Positions 24,148 to 38,200 of a stretch of 64,000 nucleotides of DNA are shown piece by piece. Position numbers and translations under genes: made by a program. Below the pieces are notes generated by a model. It was not told where the DNA came from. It did no database searches and saw only the letters and a program-made list of their open reading frames with translations. Position 1 is the stretch's first letter. Each line of letters begins with the position of its first letter. The DNA is from Girardinichthys multiradiatus (taxonomy: Eukaryota; Chordata; Actinopteri; Cyprinodontiformes; Goodeidae): contig NC_061794.1 of the NCBI RefSeq assembly GCF_021462225.1, positions 18,431,784 through 18,495,783 on the forward strand. The letters run 5' to 3'.

Positions 24148-26461
24148 ATGAATATAGACAACGTAAACCAGTCTGTTACAACCGGAGTCCCTGCTACGAC
24201 CTCTTCAACGTCCAGTAACTGCATCGCAAATGACAATGCAACGACAAACGTCAGCAGCATCCCTTCAGTGACGAGTAATGTTAACGTTGTGTCACTGCGG
24301 CTGTTTGTTTTTAATGTGCTCGGTTTGTTTATCTGTGTGATTCTACTGTGAAGTTATTCAGCATTTACAGAAGTGCAGCAACTGTTTTATATAGATTATG
24401 GACAGCGCATAGCATCACCAAACTGCTTACAAACGTGCTTAAATTTATATCATACCAAATATTCAGCATACACTTGTAGTTGGTTGCCTCCGAGAAATAG
24501 ATATTACAAAAAGGTGTATCAAAATGTCTTTGAATCCAAGTAAAACAAAATTTGTATTATCTGGCAAGTAAGAAACGTATATGAATGACAACTCTGAAGT
24601 TAGCATCCGACTCATCTCTTGATTAAAGGGCTATTTTACTGCTTTTAACGAATCTGCAGAATATTTGGCCAGCACTAGTTTAAAATCTAAAATGCCCAGA
24701 AACTCAAACTTGAACTCGACATTTCAAGTTCAAATTTAACAACTGTTTTAATACCAAAGTGAAAATGGTCACAAAAGGGAACTGAGATTTTTATAAAGAT
24801 TCTAGAAGTTTAGGTTTTGTAAAAACCAGTTTTTATTTGTTAAAACAAAAAAAGGGTTTTAGTGCTTTACTTTGCTTCAGAGTAAATTAAGACGGTCCCG
24901 ATTGAAAAACTACACTATCCAGACCGGTCATTTTAAAATCTTTTTCTCTACCTAGTTTTTAAAATGAGAAGCCCAGTAAACCTTTACTTAGAATCTTTTG
25001 ACTTTTCACAAATCGTAAAAAGGCTTCCCCAATCTTAACCTGTCTTCTATCGAATCTATCAATGTAGAATATTTCTGTCCAGGTTTGAGCTGTCCAGGTA
25101 CTGTGGTTAAGTGACGCAAATACTAAAAACGGCCTTTTAAGTTTTCCCAATTTCACAAATTACAGTCTGTGTTTTATAATTTTTGTCAATAGGGTAGAAA
25201 GATTGTGTCCAGGTTTGACCTTTCTAGATATTGTAGTTGTCAAGATGGACCCCATGTAAGGTAGTTATAAAGCATACCAATAGTCCTTTTGGCTTTTTAC
25301 AAATTGAAACAAGGCTTTCAGAAATAACAAACCTTTTTTTTTTCTGTAATCTTTAATGAGTATGAAAAATTCCAGTTCATGCCTGACCAATCAAACTATT
25401 TTAGATTTTGAGCTAATGCTTAGTAAATATACCCCAGATTCATTTAATGTTGTCTCTTCTGTCAAAGTGAAAGCAGTGAAAGTATAAAACTGGTTTTGGA
25501 AAAAAAGATGAATCCACTATTTCAAACAACCAAATTATTAAAATTCACTCATTTGATTCACGTTTTGGCAGTACAAATTATGTGTAAAACAGTAAACCTA
25601 TTCCGTGGTAAAACACAAAAATGTCGAACGAAGTTGAATTAAATGTATTTGTTAAAATGTAATTATACTTGTATGTAAGTGCTTGGATGCATGTTAGTAT
25701 ATTTTTGGTATGCACATGTAAATGTGCTGAATTTGGATAAAATTAGAAACTTCAACAAAAAGAGCCAACTAATAATTGTGGTATAAATAGAGGTCATGCA
25801 TAAAGATATTATAATATCTCAAGTCTCCTTCTGCTCCTTTTAAATAAATTCACATTAGTTTTGCAAATAAAAATGAGTAATTAAAACCTTCTCATTTCCA
25901 GCTGGAGCCTCAGCCCCCGCTGTGACACCATCTGCAGACTCCTCAGTTTCCAACGGGGTTTACCTTCCGAGTGGAATCACAAATGGAGACATAAGGCCTG
26001 CCTCCTCCACTACACCTTTGGCAGATTTCCTCATGCAGCTAGAGGATTACACTCCCACGGTGAGCCAGTCAGCTTTTAACGTGGAGAAATCCTTCCTGAA
26101 GACACATCATCATAAAGGCCAATACTGGGCAAATGTTTGGGCTGATCATCACCGAGTATGCACTAATAATGGTTATTATTCATGCTTCCATGTGGGAAGA
26201 ACTTAGCATGTTGTACGTGGATCGAGCTCATGCAGGCCTTGTATAAATACATGTGTTTACTTATTGTTTGTCATTATGATTGGTTTCAGATTCCTGATGC
26301 AGTTACAGGCTACTACCTCAACAGGGCAGGCTTTGAGGCTTCTGATCCAAGAATGTGAGTACAATATACAGCAGTTACCTGCAGAAATCTGGCTGCATCA
26401 ACTGTCACTCAGATCTCAAAGCAGTCTAAGGTCAGGCACAGATTTCAGCTCCATTCTTAAA

Positions 26462-26509
<48 letters not shown>

Positions 26510-27436
26510 CTGCAGTTTATTGTCAGAAGTATATTTGCCTGCTGTAGAAATGCTTGTATAAGAAGAAAATGAGGGATTTATTACCTGATTTATGAAAATA
26601 ACCATTGGAACTAAAGAAAAATTATACTTTTATATTTAAATAGTTATCTTTTTTAGTTTTCTTTAAATGTAGCTGCTTTATTTGTACTCGTTTACAACTG
26701 TCATTGCAGAACTTCTACACCCCTCAAGAGTTGTATTTTTTGTGCTATTAATGTGCATTTAAGTAAAACCAAACACAATATAAATTTTCATTTCTTAAAC
26801 ATTCTATTTTTTTTTTTTCCAAAAATGTTTACTACGTAATTTTGTTGTCTTTATTTCTGCAATCTTTTACATTTTGTAAATATCATGAACCATTTGTTTT
26901 CCAATTTTGGATTTGATTTACCTAAAGCAAAGTCATTACAAATGTTTTATTAGAGTCAGTAAAGATTCAGTGAGCTGTAAAGTTATTTGGAAATACTTCC
27001 AAAGGAATTTTTAACGTTTCTTTCAGATACTTGTAAAGACGCAGGTTGGAGAAAAAACTTTAATGATTTTCTTTGGCATCTTTGCAGAATCCGCCTGATC
27101 TCCCTTGCTTCCCAGAAGTTTATCTCAGACATTGCCAACGATGCTTTGCAGTACTGCAAAATGAAGGGAACTGCTTCAGGAAGCTCCAGAAGTAAGACGA
27201 AGGTGAGGCCCGACATAGCCCTTTCGAATCTGACCGCATAATGTCCGCATAATATATTAGATGTTGGTGATGGAGGAAGTTGATTGCCGTTTTAAAAATG
27301 TTTTGTGACTTTTGTCTCTCAAAACTTCATTTTCTTTTCTCCCCAGGATAAAAAGTACACTTTGACAATGGAGGACCTGACACTTTCCCTCTCTGAATAT
27401 GGCGTAAATGTCAAGAAACCTTATTACTTCACATAG
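24148..27436 (+). CDS. taf10: Transcription initiation factor TFIID subunit 10 (TAF10)
   Basis: Five exons: 24148-24274, 25902-26059, 26290-26354, 27088-27202 and 27347-27436. They join in phase to a 184-aa protein. The N-terminal ~80 residues are a Ser/Thr/Asn-rich, low-complexity tail. From about residue 80 on is the conserved TAF10 core: PLADFLMQLEDYTPTIPDAV, then helices of the histone fold (GFEASDPRIIRLISLASQKF, ISDIANDALQYCKMK), then a short basic linker and the final TMEDLTLSLSEYG helix, ending KKPYYFT. TAF10 is a nuclear subunit of both TFIID and SAGA, where its histone fold pairs with TAF3, TAF8 or SUPT7L. The human protein is somewhat longer in the tail. The exon 1 donor (CGA|GTAATG) is weak but is the one that keeps phase. 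Confidence 0.97.
24275..25901 (+). other. taf10 intron 1 with a degenerate internal repetition
   Basis: No exon or RNA gene is seen. Two imperfect repetitions are visible: 'ctgtccaggtttgagctgtccaggta' near 25075 resembles 'gtgtccaggtttgacctttctagata' near 25206, and 'cttttcacaaatcgtaaaaaggctt' near 25007 resembles 'ctttttacaaattgaaacaaggctt' near 25292. This looks like an old local duplication. Confidence 0.4.
26471..26507. repeat. (TA)n microsatellite
   Basis: About 18 uninterrupted TA units after a run of A, in taf10 intron 3. Likely length-variable between individuals. Confidence 0.95.
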
Positions 27437-27623
27437 AACTCTTCACTTAAACCTTTTTTTGATTTTTAGTATTAATGCGTCTTCTGGTAATCTCCTAGTT
27501 TCATTGACAAATGTTTTTCAACCATGGTTTGGGACTGCTTTGTAAAATCTTAAGCCACTTGTCAGGTTTTTGTGAAGCTTTCTTTGCATTTAGTTAAATT
27601 GAGGAATTTTGTTTTATGATGAA

Positions 27624-27629
27624 AATAAA
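27624..27629 (+). terminator. taf10: taf10 polyadenylation signal
   Basis: AATAAA about 190 bases past the taf10 stop codon, with GT-rich sequence (ttgagtggtg) following about 25 bases later. This implies a short 3' UTR. Confidence 0.75.
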
Positions 27630-27689
27630 AATCTTTACCAAAACTGTCTTTTGAGTGGTGAAGCTGTCTGGAAATCCAGACATGAATTC

Positions 27690-28260
27690 ATAATGCATTA
27701 GTACAAGCTGTTCTTAATTTTGCATATAAATTGCTACTTGTGGAGAAAAACCAACTCTGCACGTCATCCCGAACCATGCGCATCTCATAGCTTGGTGGTG
27801 GCAGCTTCAAGCATAGGGGAAAGCTTTCTTCAGCCCAGAAAAGGAAGCTGGTTGAACCTATTGGGGATATGGATAGAGCTAAATACAGGGCAACCCAAGA
27901 GGAAAACCTGTTATAAACTGAGGTGAGGTTTACTTTCCAGCAGGACAGAGAGCCGAAACATACAGCCAAAGCTAAAGCGGAATAGTTCGGATCAAAATGT
28001 ATGCATGCATTAGAATGATGTAGTCAAAGCACAGACCTAAATGCAATTGAGAATCTGTGGCAAGACTTGAAAATTGATATTCACTGATGCTCTCCATCTG
28101 TTCTGACTGAGCTTGAGATGTCATACAAAGAATTATGGGCAAAGATCTGGCAGAGACATACACCCAGAAGACTGGCAGCTGTAAATGCAGCAAAATGTGG
28201 TTACACAAAGTGTTGACTCAGGGTGACCGAGTACAAACTGACAAAGTCCAATATTTCAAA
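27690..28260 (+). mobile_element. Tc1-like transposase remnant
   Basis: Plus-strand similarity to fish Tc1-like elements: 'cttggtggtggcagcttcaagca' near 27790, 'ggtttactttccagcaggaca' near 27925, 'gacctaaatgcaattgagaatctgtgg' near 28033, and 'agactggcagctgtaaatgcagcaaaa' near 28170. Frames are broken. It lies just past the taf10 polyadenylation signal. Confidence 0.75.
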
Positions 28261-28624
28261 TTTCAGGCACTTTTTGAGCAAATATTTTATTCTGAGACAT
28301 TAAGTGGTTTGATAGTGTTCAAGCTTAACTCAATATGCATTTTGATGCAAACAGACTGGAAGTTTAAGCTATGATGTTGACAAGTTAATTTAAATTTTAG
28401 TGCTATCTTTTGTTATGATCATGATTTTATTTTTCTAGCCTCAGATGGAAATACACGTGTATGCAGTTGTAATTAATCCGAAGCAAACTTTCTTGTTGCA
28501 CAGAGCTGTACTTATGAAGGACCCAAATCTCAAATGCATCTGGTATTCTTTTTTTTTTCATCTACACACAAAAGTTTTATCAATAATGCAATTAATTATG
28601 TAATTAATCTGGAAGTACTTAGTT

Positions 28625-28985
28625 TAAAACACAGTCAGTCAGTCATTTTCTACCGCTTATTCCATAGTGGCTCACGGGGAAGCTGGCGCCTATCTCCAGC
28701 ACTTTATGGGCGAGAGGCGGGGTACATCCTGGACAGGTCGCCAGTCCATCGCAGGGCAACACACAAACAACCATGCACACACTCATTCATACACTTAAGG
28801 GCAATTTAGATTGACCAATTAACCTAACAGGCATGTCTTTGGCCTGTGGGAGGAAGCCGGAGTACCCAGTGAGAACCCACACATGCACGGGGAGAACATG
28901 CAAACTCCATGCAGAAAGACCCCCGGCCGGGAATCGAACCCAGGACCTTCTTGCTGCAAGGCAACAGTAATACCAACACATTTCC
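28625..28985 (-). repeat. Common fish interspersed repeat with a B-box-like head, unclassified
   Basis: Read on the minus strand it starts '...tgccttgcagcaagaaggtcctgggttcgattcccggc' and ends 'ataagcggtagaaaatgactgactgact', passing the segment 'gatggactggcgacctgtccagg'. The head contains gggttcgattccc, a Pol III B-box-like motif. A fragment of a similar head (ctagcaccctggcctcacag) is at about 20309. The family is familiar from many fish genomes, but I do not assign a class. Confidence 0.65.
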
Positions 28986-29284
28986 TTAAAATTAGAGGAG
29001 TTTTAGTTTTTTTATATGGAAGGAGTATTTCTAGATTTATTAAAATGGAAACCCAGATACCTTCATAAGAGTATTTGTCTGTGGTCCACGTTTGTAACCT
29101 TAAATGGCCACCAGGGGGCACCCTGGTAAAGGTTCACTTTCGAGCCTGTCTTTTGTCCCGCATTACAACTGTCCCTGGTGAGCCACCATCTCTTTAATCT
29201 GCGCATGCTCCATATAGTCGAACCATTCAAATGATTCAATTGTGAACTTTATGTTTAGTGTTTTATTTAATAAAGAGCATCAAA

Positions 29285-32200
29285 ATGTCTGTTCAACCAT
29301 CGAACCCCAACAACCCGATTGTCTTCTTTGACATCACCATCGGAGGGCAGGTAAGTCTACCCGCTGACGTTGAGTCGACGTCCCTGCTTCTCACCAACCT
29401 GAACACAACGTGACGTTTAGAGTAAAGTGTTGCTTCTTGAGCTGCGTTAAATACGTTCAAACTGCTCAAATTCAGTTTGTGTGTGTAAATTACAACAATT
29501 AGCAAGACCCCAACCTTTCTATAACTGTTTCTCCTTTGCTGGGCTGAACACAGCTGTGTGTTCCTGTTCTTGTTTAGTCAGATAAAGTTGCTCAATATGG
29601 GTCACACTACAGCCCCTAGCTGTTAAAGTAACTTTTTTTGCCCTGCTCTTTGACGTTGTAATGCCCATATTGACAAAAGCGATGCTAAAAGTAAGAATCC
29701 AAACATACATAAAGGTTTATTTAAGTAAAGAGGTAAGAGATGATCAATTGCTACTACAGGTCCTTCTCAAAATATTAGCATATTGTGATAAAGTTAATTA
29801 TTTTCCATAATGTCATGATGAAAATTTAACATTCATATATTTTAGATTCATTTCACACTAACTGAAATATTTCAGGTCCTTTATTGTCTTAATACGGATG
29901 ATTTTGGCATACAGCTCATGAAAACCCAAAATTCCTATCTCACAAAATTAGCATATTTCATCCGACCAATAAAAGAAAAGTGTTTTTAATACAAAAAACG
30001 TCAACCTTCAAATAATCATGTACAGTTATGCACTCAATACTTGGTCGGGAATCCTTTTGCAGAAATGACTGCTTCAATGCGGCGTGGCATGGAGGCAATC
30101 AGCCTGTGGCACTGAGGTCTTATGGAGGCCCAGGATGCTTCGATAGCGGCCTTTAGCTCATCCAGAGTGTTGGGTCTTGAGTCTCTCAACGTTCTCTTCA
30201 CAATATCCCACAGATTCTCTATGGGGTTCAGGTCAGGAGAGTTGGCAGGCCAATTGAGCACAGTGATACCATGGTCAGTAAACCATTTACCAGTGGTTTT
30301 GGCTCTGTGAGCAGGTGCCAGGTCATGCTGAAAAATGAAATCTTCATCTCCATAAAGCTTTGCAGCAGATGGAAGCATGAAGTGCTCCAAAATCTCCTGA
30401 TAGCTAGCTGCATTGACCCTGCCCTTGATAAAACACAGTGGACCAACACCAGCAGCTGACACGGCACCCCAGACCATCACTGACTGTGGGTACTTGACAC
30501 TGGACTTCTGGCATTTTGGCATTTCCTTCTCCCCAGTCTTCCTCTAGACTCTGGCACCTTGATTTCCGAATGACATGCAGAATTTGCTTTCATCCGAAAA
30601 AAGTACTTTGGACCACTGAGCAACAGTCCAGTGCTGCTTCTCTGTAGCCTAGGTCAGGCGCTTCTGGCTGTTTTTGGTTCAAAAGTGGCTTGACCTGGGG
30701 AATGCGGCACCTGTAGCCCATTTCCTGCACACGCCTGTGCACGGTGGCTCTGGATGTTTCTACTCCAGACTCAGTCCACTGCTTCCGCAGGTCCCCCAAG
30801 GTCTGGAATCGGCCCTTCTCCACAATCTTCCTCAGGGTCCGGTCACCTCTTCTCGTTGTGCAGCGTTTTCTGCCACACTTTTTCCTTCCCACAGACTTCC
30901 CACTGAGGTGCCTTGATACAGCACTCTGGGAACAGCCTATTCGTTCAGAAATTTCTTTCTGTGTCTTACCCTCTTGCTTGAGGGTGTCAATAGTGGCCTT
31001 CTGGACAGCAGTCAGGTCGGCAGTCTTACCCATGATTGGGGTTTTGAGTGATGAACCAGGCTGGGAGTTTTAAAGGCCTCAGGAATCTTTTGCAGGTGTT
31101 TAGAGTTAACTTGTTGATTCAGATGATTAGGTTCATAGCTCGTTTAGAGACCCTTTTAATGATATGCTAATTTTGTGAGATAGGAATTTTGGGTTTTCAT
31201 GAGCTGTATGCCAAAATCATCCGTATTAAGACAATAAAAGACCTGAAATATTTCAGTTAGTGTGCAATGAATCTAAAATATATGAATGTTAAATTTTCAT
31301 CATGACATTATGGAAAATAATGAACTTTATCACAATATGCTAATATTTTGAGAAGGACCTGTAGGGGAACATTATCAGGAAACTAGAGATGCATCAATCA
31401 GTCGAAAAAAAACCCAAATCGGCCAGTTTTCTCTTAATCATCTTGATTGGTGATCAGATTATGGAAAATTTAATTTAATTTGTTTTGGGTGTTTTTCCTG
31501 TCCAATAAATGCATCTAAACGGATGGCTCCCACAGTTTTCGATTAGTAAACGCATCATGTAACCACAAGTACCTTGATTCACTTTTCTTTAGTTGAATAA
31601 AATTCAGATAACGGCTTGTAATATGTGTGATTCATAAACTAGGGTAATCTTATAATTAGTTGTTTTTGAGAGATTCAAATCCTCTGCCTCTGTCAAAGCT
31701 CTTTTTTTCTTTCTCTTTTACGTGTTGTTTAAACTGTCACCATTTGCCATGAAAAGCCTCATCAATTCAACCTAAAATACTTTCTCAGTTGCCTGCATAA
31801 AAACAGCTGAACATATTTTTTTTTTCAGAACTGAATGCCATTTATCTTCATTTATTTATTTAACAATTCAATTTAAGAAAAACATTTTCTCCATCAAGTG
31901 TGGCCCTGAGATCACTTTGCTCCAAACACGAAAAAGGAACTAGAAAAATTTGCATTTCCTGCGAAAATGCAGTGTGAATGCTGTAAGCTGAATTTTTTAG
32001 CTGAAAGCTGGCAGAAACAAGCTGAAATTGACTGCAGAAAATCTGCTGAAATCTGATAAATTAGTAGAAATAGAAACAGCAAAGAAAAACTGTCATCTGA
32101 TCTGTTTAAGCAGGAAGACTATTAGCTATAAAACAGTTTAACAATTTAAAGTTACCTCAAAACTACTTGTTGAAAGAGTTGTTGAAATGCAAGAACTGAC

Positions 32201-35200
32201 AAAAACTTTAAAAAAGCAGGAAAGAGCTGCCCATAGATGAGCTGAAAAAGCATAGACTGAAGCAAAAATATAGCCTAAGAAGTTGAAGTCAGAGCTAAAA
32301 TACATTAAAAAATAGGAGAAATTTCAGAAAAAATGAACTAACAACAAGTACGCTGAAGAAACACAAAAACAAACAGGAAATTGCCTACAAAATGCAAATT
32401 TGTTCTTTAGCTAAGAGAGGAAAAAAATAAGCTACAATCCTAATGTTAGCATATTCTTTCTGGTTCTGATTGAGTTTGGACCTGGTTCTGATAAGGCGTG
32501 CCTAACTGGTCCTGATGGAGAATTCCTCCTGGTTCTGATGGAGTTTGGGTCTGGTTTTGATGGAGATTTGTTCCTGGTTCTGATAGAAGTTTCCTCCTGG
32601 TTCTGATGGAGTTTGTGTCCGGTTCTGATACAGGTTTGTACCTGGTTCTGATACATAATAATAATAATAATAATAATAATAAAGAATAAAGAGAAACAGG
32701 AACACTATTAGTGTGAATGCCTACTGCATTCACACTATTAGTCTACACATAAAAAATACAGTGGGAGATCATGGTCATCATCATGTCACCTTGACACAAA
32801 TATAATATAAATATAGCATGCCAAATAGTACCAGTTTGTAATTTTATTATTGCTTGCACTGTTATTAAGATGATAATGCATTTAAGATATATTGTGCATC
32901 CCTAGTGTGCATAATTCTTTGGTCTTTCTTTATTCTTGGATATTGTCCTGCCAAAAAGTCAGACCTTTTTGAATCTTCTGAGGCGGATCTTTGGGCATGC
33001 TGCTAGAAACAGACTGACACAACACTTACCTGAACGTTGATGACCAGCTGAGTCCTGACTTCTTTTCTTTGTTGTCCCCTTCTCTTTTCACGATATGTAG
33101 TCGTCATACAGTGTGGGCTTAAGAACCGGACAGAATATGAGTGATAAAAGCTACACACATTGAAAGAACCTTTGAAAGACCGTCCAATAACTATTTAATT
33201 AATATGGGTTTTTCCATCTTTAAGAAGGTAATCAATAAAAAAAATAGATCAATTTGATGTGACATTTATCATGTATAATTCTAATGAAAAAAAACTCAAA
33301 TCTGTCAAGAGAAATATATCAAAATATTAAAAAGCTGCAATAGTTGGGGAGCATGGGCGTGCACACCCTGAAAATACTGGTCATAAACTGGCAGTCCAAC
33401 TGCCTTTTCATTTAATTATAACGTTTAGCCTTTGTGTGGACACACCTAACTTAAATAATCTCAAACCTGATCAACTGGAAGTAAAGTTAAGCTTTATTGC
33501 TGAAGTTTCCTAACATTTCTTTTTTATTTAATAGCTAAAGGCACAGTTTCTTGAGATGTTATGAACAAAACAATCATACTGTACAAAAATATCAATTAGG
33601 GGAAGGGTAACAAAAACCCACAAGGTTGTGTATATACCATGGTGCTGTGAAGACAGTCATCAGCAATAGAGAAAAATATGAGGGTTTTTTTTCACTAAAA
33701 TTAATGAAAAGACAAGATGGAAACTAGTCATGTAGGCAGCCAAGAAGCTAACAAGTACGTTGAAAGATCTGCAGAAATGTCTGTCAAGTGCTGGTTGATT
33801 TCTACCTGGGGCAACAATCTTCTGTATTTTCCATTTATTTGGTCCAAAGGGTGTTTTTTGCAAAACAGAATAATTTTCTTCCCAAGATACAGCCGTGGGT
33901 AAAACCTTGTAGAATCAGATGTTATGGTTGAATAAAATCCAGACTAAAACTTGTGGTCATAGTTTCAAAAGAGATGTTTTACAAAAACAACATACCCACA
34001 ATGAAGCCTGGTGGTGGCAGCATCATGCTCTGGGATTATTTTCCCTCAAGTGAAACTTATGAGCTCCTAGAAAGCTTAAGATGACAAGGGAATTTATTTT
34101 TCTAGCATCATAGCGAGTCAAAGGAACAAAAATAATATCTTCATGACGGGAAACTATGGCAGAGCCAGTGTCCAAAACTAAATCCGAGAGAGAATCTTGA
34201 GGTTCACCTGAAGAGAGACTTGGAGAACTGCTGCAGGGAAGAGGGAGCAGATATTGTCAAGATGTGGGATGCAAACAGACTTTTACTAAAGGAGATGAAT
34301 GCTGAAGCTGAATCTAAAGGTGGTTCTTCTACGTGTTAATTTAAGGATGTGCACATTTTTGCAACCAGGTTGTTTTTTTATTGTTTACATATTTTTTTAT
34401 ATTTTCTGCTTATTTTCAGATTTTCCTCCTAACAGACTTGTTTTTCAGTTGAATTATATAGGTTACATCCCACATTACAGGTGCACAAGGTTTGGAAAGG
34501 ATTTGTTGTAGTCGAATCTTTCTCCATCACAGAACCTAATGTTTTAACAGGGGGTGTGCACTTCTGAGATCCCTTGGACTTTAAATACAATGCTTTAAAA
34601 AAATATCAGTGACAGGAACCATATATCAAAATACTTTATTTTTTTTTTTACAAACATGTATCTGTTGAGTCCACAAAGTTAAAAGAACAGAAGATAAATG
34701 CAAAGTAACGTGACATGCTGCATTTAACAGTAAGTGATTTTTTTCCCATCATGCAAAGTAAACAGTTACAAAAGTTGGGCTTTGTAGGACTTTGATTGTA
34801 CAGTCCAGTTAAAACTGCTATATCTCGCCTCTTGGCTGCTAGAGAGTCCAGTCTTAGCAACATTCCTCCATGAGCTGACCACAGATTCGGCTTGATTCAT
34901 GTGCCAGATCATTTTTATATAAGTTACATAGTTGTGTCTTGACTTTGGGCTGCTTTTGTTTTTTTTACCCGTGAAGTGAACTGTTCTTCCTTTTAAGTGA
35001 TGGATTAAACAAAGCAACGGGCAGAAGGGACAGTCGTATATCTCTGCTCAAATGCCAGTAAACCTGCCATAAGCACACGTTCTCTGGTAGACTGCTGTAA
35101 GGCCCGTTTTTGCCGCTCTTGGCCCAGAACACCAAACCCACCAGGAGGCTGTTGGAGCACTCCAACCACAGAAGGTTAAATGAGAAGTATGCGGGTACAC

Positions 35201-38200
35201 CAAAGCCGCAGATCAAACAAGTCATGGACATCACCAGATATGGCATCCAGAACAATAAAAAGCCAAGCGTCATGCCGAACCACAGAGGAGGCCTCTTCAG
35301 GCTGTTCTCCTCCGGCTGTTCTTCCAGGCCGATTTTTGTTCCTGGGTTGGGGTTCCAGGTTGAAGTGAAGAACAGGTCACTTCCTGTGTTCTGCTGCTGC
35401 TCCCGAGCTTCAATCAGCCTGTCGGCTTCTCTCACCCAATGGGAAATTTTGGACCAAAATGGCACCAGCGTCAGGAGGCTCGCTGTGGAAAGTCCCAAAA
35501 TGAAGGCTGTGATCAGTGTTGACTCTGTCACTTCACAGACAAACACCTTTATCTCCCCCACATCATCCAGTTCCACTGGCCCTGCATATTCTGAGTAAAA
35601 TGAGAAATAAGCAGCAACTGCCCAAACCACTAGTGTCAGGATGACATTCCTGAGTGTTTTCCAGAACACTGAGCAGCCACTCATAAAGATGTCTTCTAAA
35701 CAGTAGTCCACCAAGCCCAGGAGCATCATAGGCAGTGGCAGAGCTCGATATATTGTTGAGGCGTTGGCCAAAAGGGAGCAGGGTGCCATCAAAGACTTCT
35801 CAGCTCCAAGAAACCAGGTGGATCCCATTAAAAATGTAAGAAGAAAATCAGCCACCAAAATGGACAGGCTGCAGACACTCAAAAAGTATGTGTACTTTTT
35901 GGGACTACATGAGTAAAACACAGCTGTTTCCAGTCCAAACTTGATGAGGAAAAGCATAAAATACTTCTTAGTGTTGTCTGTATATTGGTTAGACGACTCG
36001 TCCCACTGCTCTATGACAGCCAATATTTTCCCCGTTTGACTGTTCTCCAAAGACGGGAACGATACCGACAGCATTTCTGTGCAGAGTTCGGAATAAAGAC
36101 GGACCAAGAAAAATCTGTAGAAGACAAAACAGAATCATCAGAACACTTTCTGATCCAGCCTAGTGGGGATCTTTAATCAGCAACAAAAAGGGCTCATTTA
36201 AAGTCAGCAGAGATGACTGAAAAGCATGAATTCCTTTCACTTTTAATTCCTCACTGTTTTATTACCAACTGCTTGTTTAATCTGTGTGTTTACATGATGT
36301 AATCCTCTTGGTCATTTCCTTGTGTGTCTCTAGTACTCAAATATTTGTCTTTTCTTAACCTCTTTAAAACACTTTCTGTTACAGTTGACTATGTGAGAAG
36401 TGCTCCTTTTAAACAAAGTTTGACAGAAAAACGATTAGATTATTTGTTTTTTAGTTTTTGCCCTGCCGATCACAGATCAGAGCCAAACAAAGGGAAATCA
36501 TTTTGATCTCTTGCTGACTCACTGGTGCACCTCATTAAAAACAGCATTATTATGTACAGGCCGTGTACAGGGATTTACTCCCATTTTATTGTTAGGCACC
36601 CTTAATTTTGAACACTTTATTATAAATATTTTATCCCTGGAAATGTCCTCCTTTACAACCTTTCAGTCAGGAATCAGGATTTAGAGGATTTCCTGTCTGA
36701 TTTTACCTGATTATAGTTTAAATGCTTTTGCAATAATTAATTGAAAGTGTTGCAGATGTCCCAAACAAATCTCGGTGTTTGATTTTCTACCCATCAGATA
36801 CAGGTCCTTCTCAAAATATTAGCATATTGTGATGAAGTTCATTATTTTCCATAATGTCATGATGAAAATTTAACATTCATATATTTTAGATTCATTGCAC
36901 ACTAACTGAAATATTTCAGGTCTTTTATTGTCTTAATACGGATGATTTTGGCATACAGCTCATGAAAACCCAAAATTCCTATCTCACAAAATTAGCATAT
37001 CATTAAAAGGGTCTCTAAACGAGCTATGAACCTAATCATCTGAATCAACGAGTTAACTCTAAACACCTGCAAAAGATTCCTGAAGCCTTTAAAACTCCCA
37101 GCCTGGTTCATCACTCAAAACCCCAATCATGGGTAAGACTGCCGACCTGACTGCTGTCCAGAAGGCCACTATTGACACCCTCAAGCAAGAGGGTAAGACA
37201 CAGAAAGAAATTTCTGAACGAATAGGCTGTTCCCAGAGTGCTGTATCAAGGCACCTCAGTGGGAAGTCTGTGGGAAGGAAAAAGTGTGGCAGAAAACGCT
37301 GCACAACCAGAAGAGGTGACCGGACCCTGAGGAAGATTGTGGAGACGGGCCGATTCCAGACCTTGGGGGACCTGCGGAAGCAGTGGACTGAGTCTGGAGT
37401 AGTGAGCATCCAGAGCCACCGTGCACAGGCGTGTGCAGGAAATGGACTACAGGTGCCGCATTCCCCAGGTCAAGCCACTTTTGAACCAGAAACAGCGGCA
37501 GAAGCGCCTGACCTGGGCTACAGAGAAGCAGCACTGGACTGTTGCTCAGTGGTCCAAAGTACTTTTTTCGGATGAAAGCAAATTCTGCATGTCATTCGAA
37601 AATCAAGGTGCCAGAGTCTGGAGGAAGACTGGGGAGAAGGAAATGCCAAAATGCCAGAAGTCCAGTGTCAAGTACCCACAGTCAGTGATGGTCTGGGGTG
37701 CCGTGTCAGCTGCTGGTGTTGGTCCACTGTGTTTTATCAAGGGCAGGGTCAATGCAGCTAGCTATCAGGAGATTTTGGAGCACTTCATGCTTCCATCTGC
37801 TGAAAAGCTTTATGGAGATGAAGATTTCATTTTTCAGCACGACCTGGCACCTGCTCACAGTGCCAAAACCACTGGTAAATGGTTTACTGACCATGGTATC
37901 ACTGTGCTCAATTGGCCTGCCAACTCTCCTGACCTGAACCCCATAGAGAATCTGTGGGATATTGTGAAGAGAACGTTGAGAGACTCAAGACCCAACACTC
38001 TGGATGAGCTAAAGGCCGCTATTGAAGCATCCTGGGCCTCCATAAGACCTCAGCAGTACCACAGGCTGATTGCCTCCATGCCACGCCGCATTGAAGCAGT
38101 CATTTCTGCAAAAGGATTCCCGACCAAGTATTGAGTGCATAACTGTACATGATTATTTGAAGGTTGACGTTGTTTGTATTAAAAACACTTTTTTGTTTTT

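Larger units (their letters stand above)
31384..32904. mobile_element. Probable hAT-like non-autonomous element
   Basis: The left end tagagatgcatcaatc and the inverse of the right end (tagggatgcacaatat) match over the first ten bases except one. The left interior (aatcggccagttttctc) resembles the left end of the element at 21391. No clear 8-bp duplication is seen, so the borders are approximate. The interior has no transposase and contains a 22-bp minisatellite and an AAT microsatellite. It begins 22 bases after Tc1 copy 3. Confidence 0.45.

Noticed and set aside
24275..24351. Reading taf10 exon 1 straight on to the stop at 24351
   Set aside because: It would give a hydrophobic tail and drop the conserved TAF10 core. 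Splicing at 24274 joins the known core in phase.
32432..32733. Repetitive peptide frame on the minus strand
   Set aside because: It is the translation of a 22-bp minisatellite and is open in two frames, as expected for an array, not a gene.
36075..36107. Extension of the receptor frame 11 codons upstream of the ATG
   Set aside because: It begins with TTG rather than ATG, and an acceptor-like sequence sits just before the ATG at 36074.
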